A stretch of DNA of 64,000 nt from Pedobacter sp. SYSU D00535 (GCF_017355855.1 NZ_JAFEWD010000005.1:186001-250000); one strand, 5' to 3'; shown: positions 41,006 through 50,433, counted from the first letter of the stretch. Notes: generated from the letters alone by a model not told the origin. Numbers and translations: made by a program.

Positions 41006-44000
41006 CTTGTTTATTCGATTTACTGTTATTGTCTTTCGTTTCTATTACTTTTCCTTGCTGATCAAATCGTTTGATGTTGAGTTTTCTCTTTTTCTCCAGC
41101 ATATTAAAGGTGATGTTGTAGTTGTCAGCAACGGTGAGCATATCTACCACAATTCGTTTTTGTTGGAGTTCGAAGTTTTCTGGAAGCACATTCTCATTGA
41201 CGCTCACACTGTATGTTCCAACTGGAAGTTTCAAAACAAAGCGTCCATTGCCATCTGTGAGGGTCGAGTATATTTTCCCAAGGGAATCGATAGCGGTTAC
41301 GCGAATCTTACTTACATCCACGCTTCGTTCATAGTCCGCAGAGACAACATCTTTTTGAGCCATTAAAATCCCTGTTAGTTGAACTCCCTGATTAAGCGGC
41401 ATTAATACTGTTTCGTCATCTTTTAAGGACAGAATTCTTTCATTGGCAGCGAAAAAGCCAGAATTCTCAGACAATGGGACAAGAGTGATTTTATACTCAC
41501 CTTTCGGTAGATTATTATAAGCAATTTTTCCCTGTTGATCAGTAACAAAGTTTTCCCCGATCTCTTTTAAACGCGACTGACTGTTGTCCGTGCTATCAAC
41601 ATTAAGAGACTTCACGTTAATTAGTACATTTTTTATCCCCTGCTCATTCTTGTCCTGTTGCCCATTGCCATTCAAATCTTTAAACACTGCGACTTTCAAA
41701 GCCTTATATTTCTTTCCAGATACTGGCACTCCTATTCTTTTTTTGAAACCAAATCCGAAAAAAATATTTGAGGTGCTCATCGATTGGTCGAACGCCTCCA
41801 CATTATCTAGATTAATAAAAGGGTTGTTTTTTTGATTATTGTTAATGTACTGCCCATAGAATCTGAACTCAAGACCACTTTTGGGCATGTAGTAGAATTC
41901 GGGTCTGGCGCTAATTCTATGTCTCTTGAATAGGGTTTCGTAGCTGTAAACGAAGCTGGGCTCAAAACTTAACTTGTTTCTAAGCACCCACAGTTTCAGG
42001 TTAGTATTAGTATATATAGACTGGTTATTCACCTTTGTATTTGCGAAAAGAAGTTGCTCGAAAGTCTGGTAAGGTCCGTAAAAATACCGGATACTCGAAG
42101 TTAAGCCCCTGTGTCTGACCATCGTCCTGAGCTGAGCTGAGAAGTAAGGATTCAAATTATAATCAGGAAGTTCGTTGTATGCGCCGAAAACGGAAAGGTA
42201 AAACCTCGTGTTGCCCGTCTGCCTCGGTCTAAAATCTACTCCAAGGCCATTTGATCTTGTTCTTAGATTAAAAATATTATTTTCCTGGTGTTGTAGCTTT
42301 AGAGCTGTTGTGTAATTATAGGGACTGTAAGTATATTTCAACTCGTATAATGCACTAGCACTGGGCCGACTGGTTAGAAGAAAGCCTGAGGTGCTTAAAT
42401 ACTGTGGATTTTGGTCATAGCTGTAGTAGTTCGCCTCGGCGCTATTCGTGTAATTGAATCTGTATAAGACATTGGCGCCAAAGCTGGTAATGCCGCGGTA
42501 GCTGGTGTTGAATTTGCTACCATAGGTGTGGTGAAAGCCAAAAGTGAATTTCCGGATGGCACCGAAGTAATTAACAGCGTACGCATAGCCAGTTTTAACG
42601 ACCGGCGTAGTAAAATCATAATAATTTTCTTGAGAAAGTGCCGAGTTAAGCGTAATACTGTGGTTTCGAGCAAAAGGCAGTCGGAGGCTGTTACTGTACT
42701 GCAGTCCGTCAAATTTTAATAACGAATTCTCTGTCCGTTGAAAATAGTTATCGAAGCGGGTTCTCCCAATTCGGAGTCCGTAACTAAAGCCGTAGTCTGT
42801 TCTGTTTACACTGTTGAATAGACGAGGATTCTGTAAGTAGAAAGCTCCGAACGTGTGGTTGCGAAGGACTTCTTGCGTAACCCTTATACCTCGCCCTGTT
42901 GGTGTTAAGCCAAAATTTGGGCTACCGCTAACGTCACCAATTTCGACTGTGGTCTTCGGGCTAGTATAGCCAACATAATGTGAATTTCCTAAATAGGGGA
43001 GGTAACTGTAGAAGTTGTCCGCGAAAAAAGTCTGGAACCGATAAATCAGGCTCCTATTGCCCGGAAGGGTAGTGTTGCCATATAAACTTAGATTGAGTAT
43101 GGTTGAATTATCAAGGATATTATCAACATTTGCTTCTATCGTTAAGGGCGCGGATTCATAACGGTATTCCCGCATTCGAGCTTGTGTTCCAGTTCGTATG
43201 AAATCAATGGTGGTTCTCCAGGTCTTCGGTGCCGAATACTCATCAGCCTCGTTCTGAACAGTAATTTTTAATGGATATACATCTGCTTTGGTAACATCAT
43301 AAATCACGTCAAAGTCTTCCCTAAACGATCTCTGAGGAAGGCTCAGCTTTTCAGCTGTAAAATATAACGTGGTATCCGTTTTAATAGGGAGAGTAACGTT
43401 GAAATGCTTGATTTCAATAGGTGTGTTGCTATTGTCCAGTACCCTCAACCTCCGGTCGCTGGCAAAGTTGATTTTTATTTTCTCCTCCGCATTGCCGTTG
43501 TTCTGTAGTTTAATTGCGAACTTCGCCGTGTTACTACCTTCGAGAAAAAACACCTTGTTTTCAGCAGCGGCAGCGTTCCAATCAGTTTCTTTTTTTATGC
43601 TGAGATACCAAATAGCGGAGCCGAATTGAATATTATCATCATTGATTAGTGACGCATTAATAACGTGATTGACGTTTCCGTTACTTGTTTTCTTGGGAAT
43701 AAGGTTTACAGGGATGAACAAAGAATCATAAGGGGATATAGTATAGTTTGTGTTCATCCGCGAAACAAACTTCCAAGAATCAGGAGCGGAAATAGCCAAA
43801 CTAAATGTGTATTCTCGATTTGAGTTATTTTTAACCCTTAGGATGTTGGATGAAAGCTCATTACTTTTCTGTTCCGTTTTTTTATTTACGAAAGCGACTT
43901 CAAATCCCCGTGCATTATTTACGTCTTGGCCTTTTACTTGCTTAGCCGGCAACAAGATTATTACGAGCTGAAAAAAAAGCGCGTAGCAAAAGCTGTGTAA

Positions 44001-44024
44001 ATGGTTGGGGGTAGGAGCTCTCAT
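40998..44024 (-). CDS. Large outer-membrane barrel protein, usher-like
   Basis: 1008 residues. After a signal peptide (about 1-32) come two Ig-like domains (about 35-145 and 150-260). Residues about 285-765 alternate polar and aromatic strands as in a large outer-membrane barrel; near its start, EIGDVSGSPNFGLTPTGRGI (361-380) recalls the G-D and F-R-G-x-x-L stretch of fimbrial ushers. The C-terminal part has an SdrD-B-like domain with a calcium-type loop FKDLNGNGQQDKNE (781-794) and a transthyretin-like domain (about 875-945, VTAIDSLGKIYSTLTDGNGR). The tail is Lys/Asp-rich. It is not a TonB-dependent receptor: no plug or TonB box was seen. It probably exports or anchors the two small upstream proteins (inference). 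Confidence 0.8.
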   Translation of the reverse strand: MRAPTPNHLHSFCYALFFQLVIILLPAKQVKGQDVNNARGFEVAFVNKKTEQKSNELSSNILRVKNNSNREYTFSLAISAPDSWKFVSRMNTNYTISPYDSLFIPVNLIPKKTSNGNVNHVINASLINDDNIQFGSAIWYLSIKKETDWNAAAAENKVFFLEGSNTAKFAIKLQNNGNAEEKIKINFASDRRLRVLDNSNTPIEIKHFNVTLPIKTDTTLYFTAEKLSLPQRSFREDFDVIYDVTKADVYPLKITVQNEADEYSAPKTWRTTIDFIRTGTQARMREYRYESAPLTIEANVDNILDNSTILNLSLYGNTTLPGNRSLIYRFQTFFADNFYSYLPYLGNSHYVGYTSPKTTVEIGDVSGSPNFGLTPTGRGIRVTQEVLRNHTFGAFYLQNPRLFNSVNRTDYGFSYGLRIGRTRFDNYFQRTENSLLKFDGLQYSNSLRLPFARNHSITLNSALSQENYYDFTTPVVKTGYAYAVNYFGAIRKFTFGFHHTYGSKFNTSYRGITSFGANVLYRFNYTNSAEANYYSYDQNPQYLSTSGFLLTSRPSASALYELKYTYSPYNYTTALKLQHQENNIFNLRTRSNGLGVDFRPRQTGNTRFYLSVFGAYNELPDYNLNPYFSAQLRTMVRHRGLTSSIRYFYGPYQTFEQLLFANTKVNNQSIYTNTNLKLWVLRNKLSFEPSFVYSYETLFKRHRISARPEFYYMPKSGLEFRFYGQYINNNQKNNPFINLDNVEAFDQSMSTSNIFFGFGFKKRIGVPVSGKKYKALKVAVFKDLNGNGQQDKNEQGIKNVLINVKSLNVDSTDNSQSRLKEIGENFVTDQQGKIAYNNLPKGEYKITLVPLSENSGFFAANERILSLKDDETVLMPLNQGVQLTGILMAQKDVVSADYERSVDVSKIRVTAIDSLGKIYSTLTDGNGRFVLKLPVGTYSVSVNENVLPENFELQQKRIVVDMLTVADNYNITFNMLEKKRKLNIKRFDQQGKVIETKDNNSKSNKQDE

Positions 44025-44027
44025 TTC

Positions 44028-44600
44028 CTATAAATCTTGCATCAAAATAAAGTCTACCCGTAGCGAGTAGGAGCCAGCTCTATAGTTAAGCCCCGGTGTC
44101 GCTTTTAAGTCAACCTTGAAAGTGTAGCACTGTGGTTGCGTGTTATATGATCCGGCAGCATTTGCTCCTGTAACCCCACATGGTGCAGCAGGATCGTTTC
44201 CCGAGCTGCCGATGATATAATTTGGACTGGATATGTCCGAAAGATTGAAAAATGAAGTTCCTGTCTGTGTTGTGTTTGCAGTATTATATACCCTAGCTTG
44301 TAAGATGTTTACGGGAATGGAAGAATTCCCTGAGCTTCCGTAAGCATTGTTAACATCAAAGAAGCCGTTGGTAGTAGTAGTGGTACCAACATACAAGTCC
44401 CACTCAGCCCCAGGCGACTCAACTCGCAAAGTGAGAAAGGAAGGGATTATAATGCCCTTTTGATATTTCTCAATAGTGTTAAAATCGAAATTTACGTTAG
44501 GTGTTGTCTTCAAGGCGAAGCTTACAGTCTGCGCATTGATATGCGAAAAACTCGCTGCGCTTAAAAGAAAGAATGTAAATAGAGGCAGTAAATTCTTCAC
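44028..44600 (-). CDS. Secreted subunit-like protein B
   Basis: 190 residues with a GTG start and a signal peptide (MKNLLPLFTFFLLSAASFSH, cleavage at NAQ). It contains NVNFDFNTIEKYQKGI (35-50), WDLY (67-70) and a Cys pair (around APCG and QPQC) that could form a disulfide. It ends in AGSYSLRVDFILMQDL. The same motifs stand at matching places in the upstream protein, so the two are paralogues. Strongly beta-rich, Ser/Thr/Asn-rich. It lies three bases before the barrel gene. Probably a fibre or surface subunit (inference). Confidence 0.8.
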   Translation of the reverse strand: MKNLLPLFTFFLLSAASFSHINAQTVSFALKTTPNVNFDFNTIEKYQKGIIIPSFLTLRVESPGAEWDLYVGTTTTTNGFFDVNNAYGSSGNSSIPVNILQARVYNTANTTQTGTSFFNLSDISSPNYIIGSSGNDPAAPCGVTGANAAGSYNTQPQCYTFKVDLKATPGLNYRAGSYSLRVDFILMQDL

Positions 44601-44693
44601 TTGCGCTATCCCCCGGGGGTGTAAAAAAGAGAGTTAAATTAGATTAGTTTGAAAAGGGGCACAAGAATCCTTGTGCCCATCTTTCGGTTGATA

Positions 44694-45353
44694 TTATAAA
44701 TCTTCAACTAGTGCGTAAACTACTTCAAGGTAGTAATAACCTGCCTGAGCATATCCAGGTGCACCTAGTGGCACTACTGAATTAGGAAATGTTGCAGGGA
44801 TACCAGGCTTAATTTTGTAATGAAGTCTAAATTGATTGGTCGCGGGGTTAGCAGCGGCGGCCCCCGGAGCGTAAGATTGATTCACGGCTGTACCCACCTG
44901 GCCGGCAAGGAATTGCGTTGCAACCGTAGGGATGCCGTTTCCTACTTGTGAATTTCCCAAACCTTTCAAACTCACAAACGAATTAAAGTTGTTTGTAGCA
45001 CCACTCGCATTTGGTCTGATTGCTTGAATTTCCAGGATTTCAGCTGGTAAAAGAGGCGTTCCATTGGTGGAGTAGGCATCTACTTGAACCCATCTATCCG
45101 TACTAGCATAAGCAAATAGATCCCATGCAACAGTTGCATCAACGTCCAGTTTGGTAGCGTTGAATTTAGTAATACCTTGCTGGTAGTCTGGAATAGATTT
45201 GAATGAAAAGTTTACGGTCGGGTCAGTAGTCATCGTCAGGTTTAAAATTCCCTGAAGGTCCATTGTCACGTAAGCGTACTCTTCATCTGATAGTTGTGCG
45301 AAGGACGTCGCCGAGAAGCCAAGCATGGCCAAGAAAAGAAAAATTTTCTTCAT
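44694..45353 (-). CDS. Secreted subunit-like protein A
   Basis: 219 residues with the start at 45353 (MKKIFLFLAMLGFSATSFAQ); a longer in-frame extension lacks sense and hides the signal peptide. Shared motifs: TVNFSFKSIPDYQQGI (46-61), WDLF (77-80), and the C-terminal AGYYYLEVVYALVEDL, like protein B. There is a low-complexity Ala/Pro/Asn stretch (about 155-185, SYAPGAAAANPATNQ). First gene of the unit and, by its place, perhaps the main subunit. No cysteines in the mature part. Confidence 0.8.
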   Translation of the reverse strand: MKKIFLFLAMLGFSATSFAQLSDEEYAYVTMDLQGILNLTMTTDPTVNFSFKSIPDYQQGITKFNATKLDVDATVAWDLFAYASTDRWVQVDAYSTNGTPLLPAEILEIQAIRPNASGATNNFNSFVSLKGLGNSQVGNGIPTVATQFLAGQVGTAVNQSYAPGAAAANPATNQFRLHYKIKPGIPATFPNSVVPLGAPGYAQAGYYYLEVVYALVEDL

Positions 45354-45593
45354 GTGTAACGGTTTAATTGTTTTAAAAAAGGTTTTATTTCTGTCCTTGT
45401 ACTTAAAAAGGGGGAAAGGGTTACAAGAAATTTGTCTCCTGGTAAAATTTTTCCACAATCGGATCGTTATCAACAATTCCTCTGGAAAATAATTATCTCT
45501 CAGCTTTTTTTGAGAGTCTTGAAGGCTCGGTTTGATATAGGGGAGTCGGAGCTAGAAGATCAGAACCTGTTACATGATATAGGATGACATAAC
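45354..45593. other. Upstream region of the subunit/barrel/chaperone unit
   Basis: About 240 bases, AT-rich, that must hold the promoter of the minus-strand unit. No TAnnTTTG element with a correctly spaced TTTG was found, so an alternative sigma factor or an activator is possible. A short hairpin CTCTCA/TGAGAG with a T-rich loop stands at about 45498-45514. Confidence 0.45.
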
Positions 45594-45629
45594 AAAAAAG
45601 GCCGGGAGAATTTTGCTCCCAGCCTTTTT
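45594..45629 (-). terminator. Intrinsic terminator of the ara operon
   Basis: On the minus strand, AAAGGCTGGGAG and CTCCCGGCCTTT pair around CAAAATT, followed by a T run. It lies 18 bases after the araA stop. T and A runs on both sides could let it work in both directions. Confidence 0.88.
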
Positions 45630-45647
45630 ACTTTTGAAAAAATGGAT

Positions 45648-47150
45648 TTACGACTTGTTCAACTGGTAGTATACTTCGCTCCAGCGCAGTTCATTTTTGA
45701 ACTGATACAGGTCGGTGTTTTTGCCGATTTTTACGAATTCAATACCTGCCATCTCCGCAAAGTCTTGCATGTGCTCAGCGGTTAGGTTTTGACTGTAACC
45801 CGTGTGGTGAGCACCGCCGGCTAAGATCCAGGCAGCACATCCTGTTTTCATATCAGGATATGGCTTCCATAGCACGCGGGCTACCGGAAGTTTAGGAAGA
45901 TCGTGCTCAGGAGCAACTGCTTCTACTTCGTTCACCAGCATCCTGAAACGGTTACCCATATCAACGATTGATGCATTGATTGCTGGTCCTGCTGCTACAT
46001 TGAAAACCAGACGCACCGGATCAGCTTTGCCACCGATACCCAGAGGATAAATTTCACACTTAGGTTTTCCATCAGCAATCGACTCACAGATTTCAAGCAT
46101 GTGCGAACCAAGAACCATTGGGTTAGCAGGATCAAAATGGTAAGTGTAATCTTCCATGAATGCGTTGCCGCCAGGAAGGCCAGTCCCCATTACTTTCATA
46201 GCGCGTACCAAAGCTGCTGTTTTCCAGTCGCCTTCGCCGGCAAATCCGTATCCTGCATTCATCAAGCGCTGAGAAGCGATGCCCGGTAGCTGAGCCATTC
46301 CATGCAGGTCCTCAAACGTGTCAGAGAAACCTTTGTAATTACCAGCTTCCAGAAAAGCTTTCATTCCCAACTCAATGCGGGCAGCATCTCTTAGCGAAGA
46401 GTATTGTGCTCCTCCTTTACGAAGAGAATCCATTACGGCGTACCTTTCCTCGTATTCAGCGGTTAACTTGTCTACTTCGCTATCGCTGATTTGGTTGATT
46501 ACTGCCACCAGATCTCCGATACCATGGGTATTTACAGAGAAACCAAACCGAAGTTCTGCTTCCACTTTGTCTCCATCAGTTACAGCTACATAGCGCATAT
46601 TGTCGCCGAAACGAACAAAGCGGGCACCTTGCCAATCGTTCCATCCTGCTGCTGCACGAGACCATGCACCTAGTTGCTCGATTACTTCAGGGTCTTGCCA
46701 GTGACCAACTACTACTTTGCGGTTGATACGCATTCTTGACATGATGAACCCAAACTCACGATCGCCGTGTGCACTCTGGTTTAAGTTCATGAAATCCATA
46801 TCGATAGAATCCCACGGAATATCCCGGTTGAACTGAGTGTGTAAATGCGCCACTGGTTTTTGCAGGCTTTTCAAACCTGTAATCCACATTTTGGCTGGAG
46901 AGAATGTGTGCATCCAGGTGATAACACCAATACACTCGGGGGCTACGTTAGCTTGTTGGCAAATAGCGAAGATCTCTTCGGTGCTTTTTACAGTGGGTTT
47001 GAAAACAACGCGTACCGGCATTCCGGCTGCGTTATTCAATGAGTTCGCAATTTCCTGAGAGTGAGCAGCAACTTGTTTTAAAGTTTCTTCTCCGTATAGA
47101 TCCTGGCTTCCTGTTACAAACCAGACTTCAAACTTTTTGAGATCAAGCAT
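45648..47150 (-). CDS. araA: L-arabinose isomerase
   Basis: 500 residues, full length, cytoplasmic. Converts L-arabinose to L-ribulose. Recognisable stretches: [20 protein letters not shown] at the start, [74 protein letters not shown] (metal/substrate-binding Glu and His) and [15 protein letters not shown]. Last gene of araR-araB-araD-araA, 41 bases after araD. Confidence 0.98.
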   Translation of the reverse strand: MLDLKKFEVWFVTGSQDLYGEETLKQVAAHSQEIANSLNNAAGMPVRVVFKPTVKSTEEIFAICQQANVAPECIGVITWMHTFSPAKMWITGLKSLQKPVAHLHTQFNRDIPWDSIDMDFMNLNQSAHGDREFGFIMSRMRINRKVVVGHWQDPEVIEQLGAWSRAAAGWNDWQGARFVRFGDNMRYVAVTDGDKVEAELRFGFSVNTHGIGDLVAVINQISDSEVDKLTAEYEERYAVMDSLRKGGAQYSSLRDAARIELGMKAFLEAGNYKGFSDTFEDLHGMAQLPGIASQRLMNAGYGFAGEGDWKTAALVRAMKVMGTGLPGGNAFMEDYTYHFDPANPMVLGSHMLEICESIADGKPKCEIYPLGIGGKADPVRLVFNVAAGPAINASIVDMGNRFRMLVNEVEAVAPEHDLPKLPVARVLWKPYPDMKTGCAAWILAGGAHHTGYSQNLTAEHMQDFAEMAGIEFVKIGKNTDLYQFKNELRWSEVYYQLNKS

Positions 47151-47191
47151 TATTTTATTTAGGGTTATGATTTATAAATATCTTACAATAA

Positions 47192-47890
47192 TTACTGGCC
47201 ATAATAGGAATTAGGCCCGTGTTTTCTTTCGTAGTGTTTCGTGATCAAAGAATCTTTGAGACGGGGAGACTGCGGATTGATCTGCTCGGTAAGCAGCGCC
47301 ATTTGTGCCACTGTTTCGAGTACGGCACTGTTGTACACGGCTTTATCGGCTGTTTTTCCCCAGGTAAAGGGCGCGTGGTTACCTACCAGCACCATTTCCA
47401 CTTCCTTATAGTCCAAACCTTTTTCTTCAAAACAATTCATGATCTGAAATCCGGTCTGATATTCATAATCACCCTGAATCATTTCATCGCTCATTGGAGG
47501 AGCGCAGGGGATATCGACCGTATTATGGTCAGCATGGGTAGTCCCGAAGATAGGAATGTCGCGCTGGCTTTGTGCCCAGGCTGTCGCATAGGTGGAATGG
47601 GTATGAACAATTCCGCCTATCCCTTCCCAATGCTTGTACAGTACCGCATGGGTAAGCGTATCTGAGGAGGGGCGAAGAGTACCTTCGATGATTTTTCCGT
47701 CGAAATCCACAATCACCATTTTTTCTGGCGACAGTTCTTCATACGGAACTCCGCTTGGTTTAATCGCAAAAACACCAAGGTCCCGATCGGCTGCACTTAC
47801 ATTTCCGAAAGTGAAAAGCACCAGACCAAGTTTAGGAAGCTGCATATTCGCATCATATGCAGCTTGTTTAATATGTTGATATTGGCTCAT
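47192..47890 (-). CDS. araD: L-ribulose-5-phosphate 4-epimerase
   Basis: 232 residues. A class II aldolase-fold, zinc-dependent enzyme that makes D-xylulose 5-phosphate. GLVLFTFGNVSAADRDLGVF binds phosphate; VHTHSTYATAWAQSQRDIPI and FGTTHADHN supply the zinc-binding His residues; VEMVLVGNHAPFTWGKTADK follows, and the C-terminal KHYERKHGPNSYYGQ is diagnostic. Third gene of the ara operon. Confidence 0.97.
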   Translation of the reverse strand: MSQYQHIKQAAYDANMQLPKLGLVLFTFGNVSAADRDLGVFAIKPSGVPYEELSPEKMVIVDFDGKIIEGTLRPSSDTLTHAVLYKHWEGIGGIVHTHSTYATAWAQSQRDIPIFGTTHADHNTVDIPCAPPMSDEMIQGDYEYQTGFQIMNCFEEKGLDYKEVEMVLVGNHAPFTWGKTADKAVYNSAVLETVAQMALLTEQINPQSPRLKDSLITKHYERKHGPNSYYGQ

Positions 47891-47931
47891 TAATAAAAGT
47901 CTAGTTTCCTTTGGACTACTAAATATTAGGG

Positions 47932-49632
47932 TTAACTGTGGATAGTATGTTCAGTTTCTTCCGATATGAAATCTTCAATGAAGGAACCTGCCTCCAGATA
48001 TTTCTGATAGCGCTTCGCGTACAATGCTACTCTATCCGCATTAGGTTGATACTCGGCATCAAATCCCTGGCCCATTGCACTCATCGCATCTTCAACCTTT
48101 GGATAAATGCCGGCAGCAGTAGCAGCAAACATGGCTGCACCAATAGCGCAAGTTTGTTCTGATTTGTGAATTTTGATCGGCATGTTCATCACATCCGCCA
48201 TCATCTGCATAATGAAAGGAGATTTTTTAGCAACTCCGCCCATTCCGATCAGTCCCTTTACAGGCACACCTTGCTCGATAAATCTATCTACAATTCTTTT
48301 TGCACCAAAGCAGGTCGCTTCTACTAAAGAGCGGAAGATTTTTACCGCGTCACTACCCAAATCCAAGCCGATAAAGGCTCCTTTAAGCAGCTGACTTGCA
48401 TCTGGCGTGCGCCGACCGTTTAGCCAATCTATAGCAATTTCAGCGTCTTCCTCCAGCGGAAGTTCATTCGCTCTTTTGCTTAATTCAGGAATTATTTTTC
48501 CTTCTACTTCGTGTAAGAGTTTTTCTGCAGTGGCAGCATCGATAACATCAGATTGCGCCAGCAAATTCTTTAGAGGCCATGCCAGAACGTTTTTGAACCA
48601 GGCGTAAGCGTCACCAAATGCTGATTGACCTGCTTCCATTCCGATCATGTTAGGGATAATCGAACCATCCACCTGTCCGCAGATACCATTAACTAAGGTT
48701 CCTTTTACTTCATCCTTCGGTGCAACCAGCATGTCGCAGGTAGAGGTACCCATTACTTTACTTAAATAATAAGGCTCAATTTGTCCTCCCACTGCTCCCA
48801 TGTGCGCATCGAACGCTCCGATGCCGATCACTACATCGGTTGAAAGGCCGAGTTTTTCTGCCCACTCCTGACTTAACGTTCCAGCTTTCTCAGCGGATGT
48901 ATAAGTCCTGTTACCTAGTTTCGAAGTAAATCCTGCCAGAAGCGGATCCAGTGTTGCGAAAAACTCGTCAGGAGGGAAGCCACCAAATTCTTCTGCCCAT
49001 AATGATTTATGTCCCGCTGAGCATACGCCTCTTTTTATGTCTTCGGCTTTTTGTCCGCCAGTCAATAAGAAAGGAATCCAGTCGCAATGTTCTACCCAAG
49101 TATACATTGCCTTACGTACCTGCTCGTCTTGCCGGATCACATGCAATAACTTCGCCCAAAACCATTCCGATGAATAGATCCCCCCAACAAACTGAAGGTA
49201 ATTGGTATCAAACTTTTCTGCATGCTCGTTTATTTCCTGCGCTTCATCTACCGCAGTGTGGTCTTTCCACAGTACGAACATTGCATTAGGGTTATTTTCA
49301 AAGCCGGGCTTTAGGGCCAGAGGCGTACCACTCTCATCAACAGCAACAGGAGTTGAACCTGTTGTGTCAACAGAAAGAGCTTTAATGTTTTTTGCGACGT
49401 CGGTACCCGCCTTCGCCAGACACTCCTTAACTGTTGTTTCAAGTCCTTCTACGTAATCCAGGGGGTGTTGTCTGAATTGATTAGCAGCCGGATCACAGAA
49501 CTCTGCTCTTTTCCAACGGGGATAATAAAATACAGATGCTGCAACTTCTTGCCCTGTATGAGCATTAACTATCACTGAGCGTACGGAATCTGTTCCATAA
49601 TCTACTCCTATAACAAAACTTTGGTTGGCCAT
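47932..49632 (-). CDS. araB: Ribulokinase
   Basis: 566 residues from the ATG at 49632 (MANQSFVIGVDYGTDSVRSV); nine extra in-frame residues upstream were not used. FGGY-family kinase phosphorylating L-ribulose. Domain I: phosphate-binding VIGVDYGTDSVRS; HCDWIPFLLTG mid-way; domain II: IGIGAFDAHMGAVGG, KVMGTSTCDML and GLIGMGGVAKKSPFIMQMMA. araR lies 80 bases upstream on the same strand. Confidence 0.97.
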   Translation of the reverse strand: MANQSFVIGVDYGTDSVRSVIVNAHTGQEVAASVFYYPRWKRAEFCDPAANQFRQHPLDYVEGLETTVKECLAKAGTDVAKNIKALSVDTTGSTPVAVDESGTPLALKPGFENNPNAMFVLWKDHTAVDEAQEINEHAEKFDTNYLQFVGGIYSSEWFWAKLLHVIRQDEQVRKAMYTWVEHCDWIPFLLTGGQKAEDIKRGVCSAGHKSLWAEEFGGFPPDEFFATLDPLLAGFTSKLGNRTYTSAEKAGTLSQEWAEKLGLSTDVVIGIGAFDAHMGAVGGQIEPYYLSKVMGTSTCDMLVAPKDEVKGTLVNGICGQVDGSIIPNMIGMEAGQSAFGDAYAWFKNVLAWPLKNLLAQSDVIDAATAEKLLHEVEGKIIPELSKRANELPLEEDAEIAIDWLNGRRTPDASQLLKGAFIGLDLGSDAVKIFRSLVEATCFGAKRIVDRFIEQGVPVKGLIGMGGVAKKSPFIMQMMADVMNMPIKIHKSEQTCAIGAAMFAATAAGIYPKVEDAMSAMGQGFDAEYQPNADRVALYAKRYQKYLEAGSFIEDFISEETEHTIHS

Positions 49633-49712
49633 AATTTGGTATTCGTGTCTAAATAACACTTATTTATTCAAAAATAAAAATCCTGACTTAAGATTCTCTA
49701 AATTATTAAAAG

Positions 49713-50420
49713 TTAGGCACTGAGTGCTTGGGGATTTGGGATAAAGTTAAGGAAGGATTGAAACTTGTCTTTGTAAATACCCGGATCAAGTTTATAGAAA
49801 TAAGCGCCTTTTTTTGAGTTCTCTTTGTCCTTTTCATCCTGACGGATCAGCAGGCCGGTAGATAGTAATTTCCTGCTAAAATTGCGTTTGTCCAAAACCG
49901 TATCGTACACATTCTCATAAAGGGTTTGAATTTGCGGTATGGTGAATTTCTCAGGTAGCAATTCAAAAAGGATGGGGTGGAGAGCGGCTTTGTACCGTAA
50001 TTTTTCTCTGGCCATTTCCACCATCTCATTATGGTCAAAAATAAGCTTCGGTACATCCTTTAAATGAAACCATTCTGCGTGATATTCTTCACTCAGCTGC
50101 TTTTCGTATTTATGAACATCAATAAAGGCAAAGTAAGTGATACTCAAGGTGCGCTCGATCGGATCTCGCTTAGGTTCCCCAAAGACATGCATTTGTTCCA
50201 TGTACACTCCTTCTAGCCCGGTAAGTTGTTTCAGGATGCGGGAGGCAGCTGCTTCAGGTCCCTCATGCGGTTCTATGAATCCGCCCATCAGGCTCCACTT
50301 ATTCTTCTCAGGTTCAAATCCGCGCTGAATAAGCAGGAGCTTCAAATGCTCGCCATCAAATCCGAAAATTATACAGTCAACGGCAACAAGAACGCGCGTC
50401 TGTTTAGAGTACCTCGTCAT
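49713..50420 (-). CDS. araR: AraR-type Nudix-domain transcriptional regulator
   Basis: 235 residues. The N-terminal Nudix fold (about 8-135) retains the frame of the Nudix box (47-69: GFIEPHEGPEAAASRILKQL) but has Ile-Leu-Lys-Gln-Leu where the catalytic Glu residues of REUxEE belong, so hydrolase activity is not expected. The C-terminal half (about 145-225) is a winged helix (FTIPQIQTLYENVYDTVLDK, RNFSRKLLSTGLLIRQDEKD), as in NrtR-type regulators. Bacteroidota arabinose repressors of this class release DNA on binding L-arabinose (family knowledge). It lies upstream of araB on the same strand. Confidence 0.9.
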   Translation of the reverse strand: MTRYSKQTRVLVAVDCIIFGFDGEHLKLLLIQRGFEPEKNKWSLMGGFIEPHEGPEAAASRILKQLTGLEGVYMEQMHVFGEPKRDPIERTLSITYFAFIDVHKYEKQLSEEYHAEWFHLKDVPKLIFDHNEMVEMAREKLRYKAALHPILFELLPEKFTIPQIQTLYENVYDTVLDKRNFSRKLLSTGLLIRQDEKDKENSKKGAYFYKLDPGIYKDKFQSFLNFIPNPQALSA

Positions 50421-50433
50421 TTGGTTTTATATA

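Noticed and set aside
47219-47665. Plus-strand open frame of 148 codons opposite araD
   Set aside because: araD is complete and diagnostic on the minus strand; the plus-strand frame has no supporting features.
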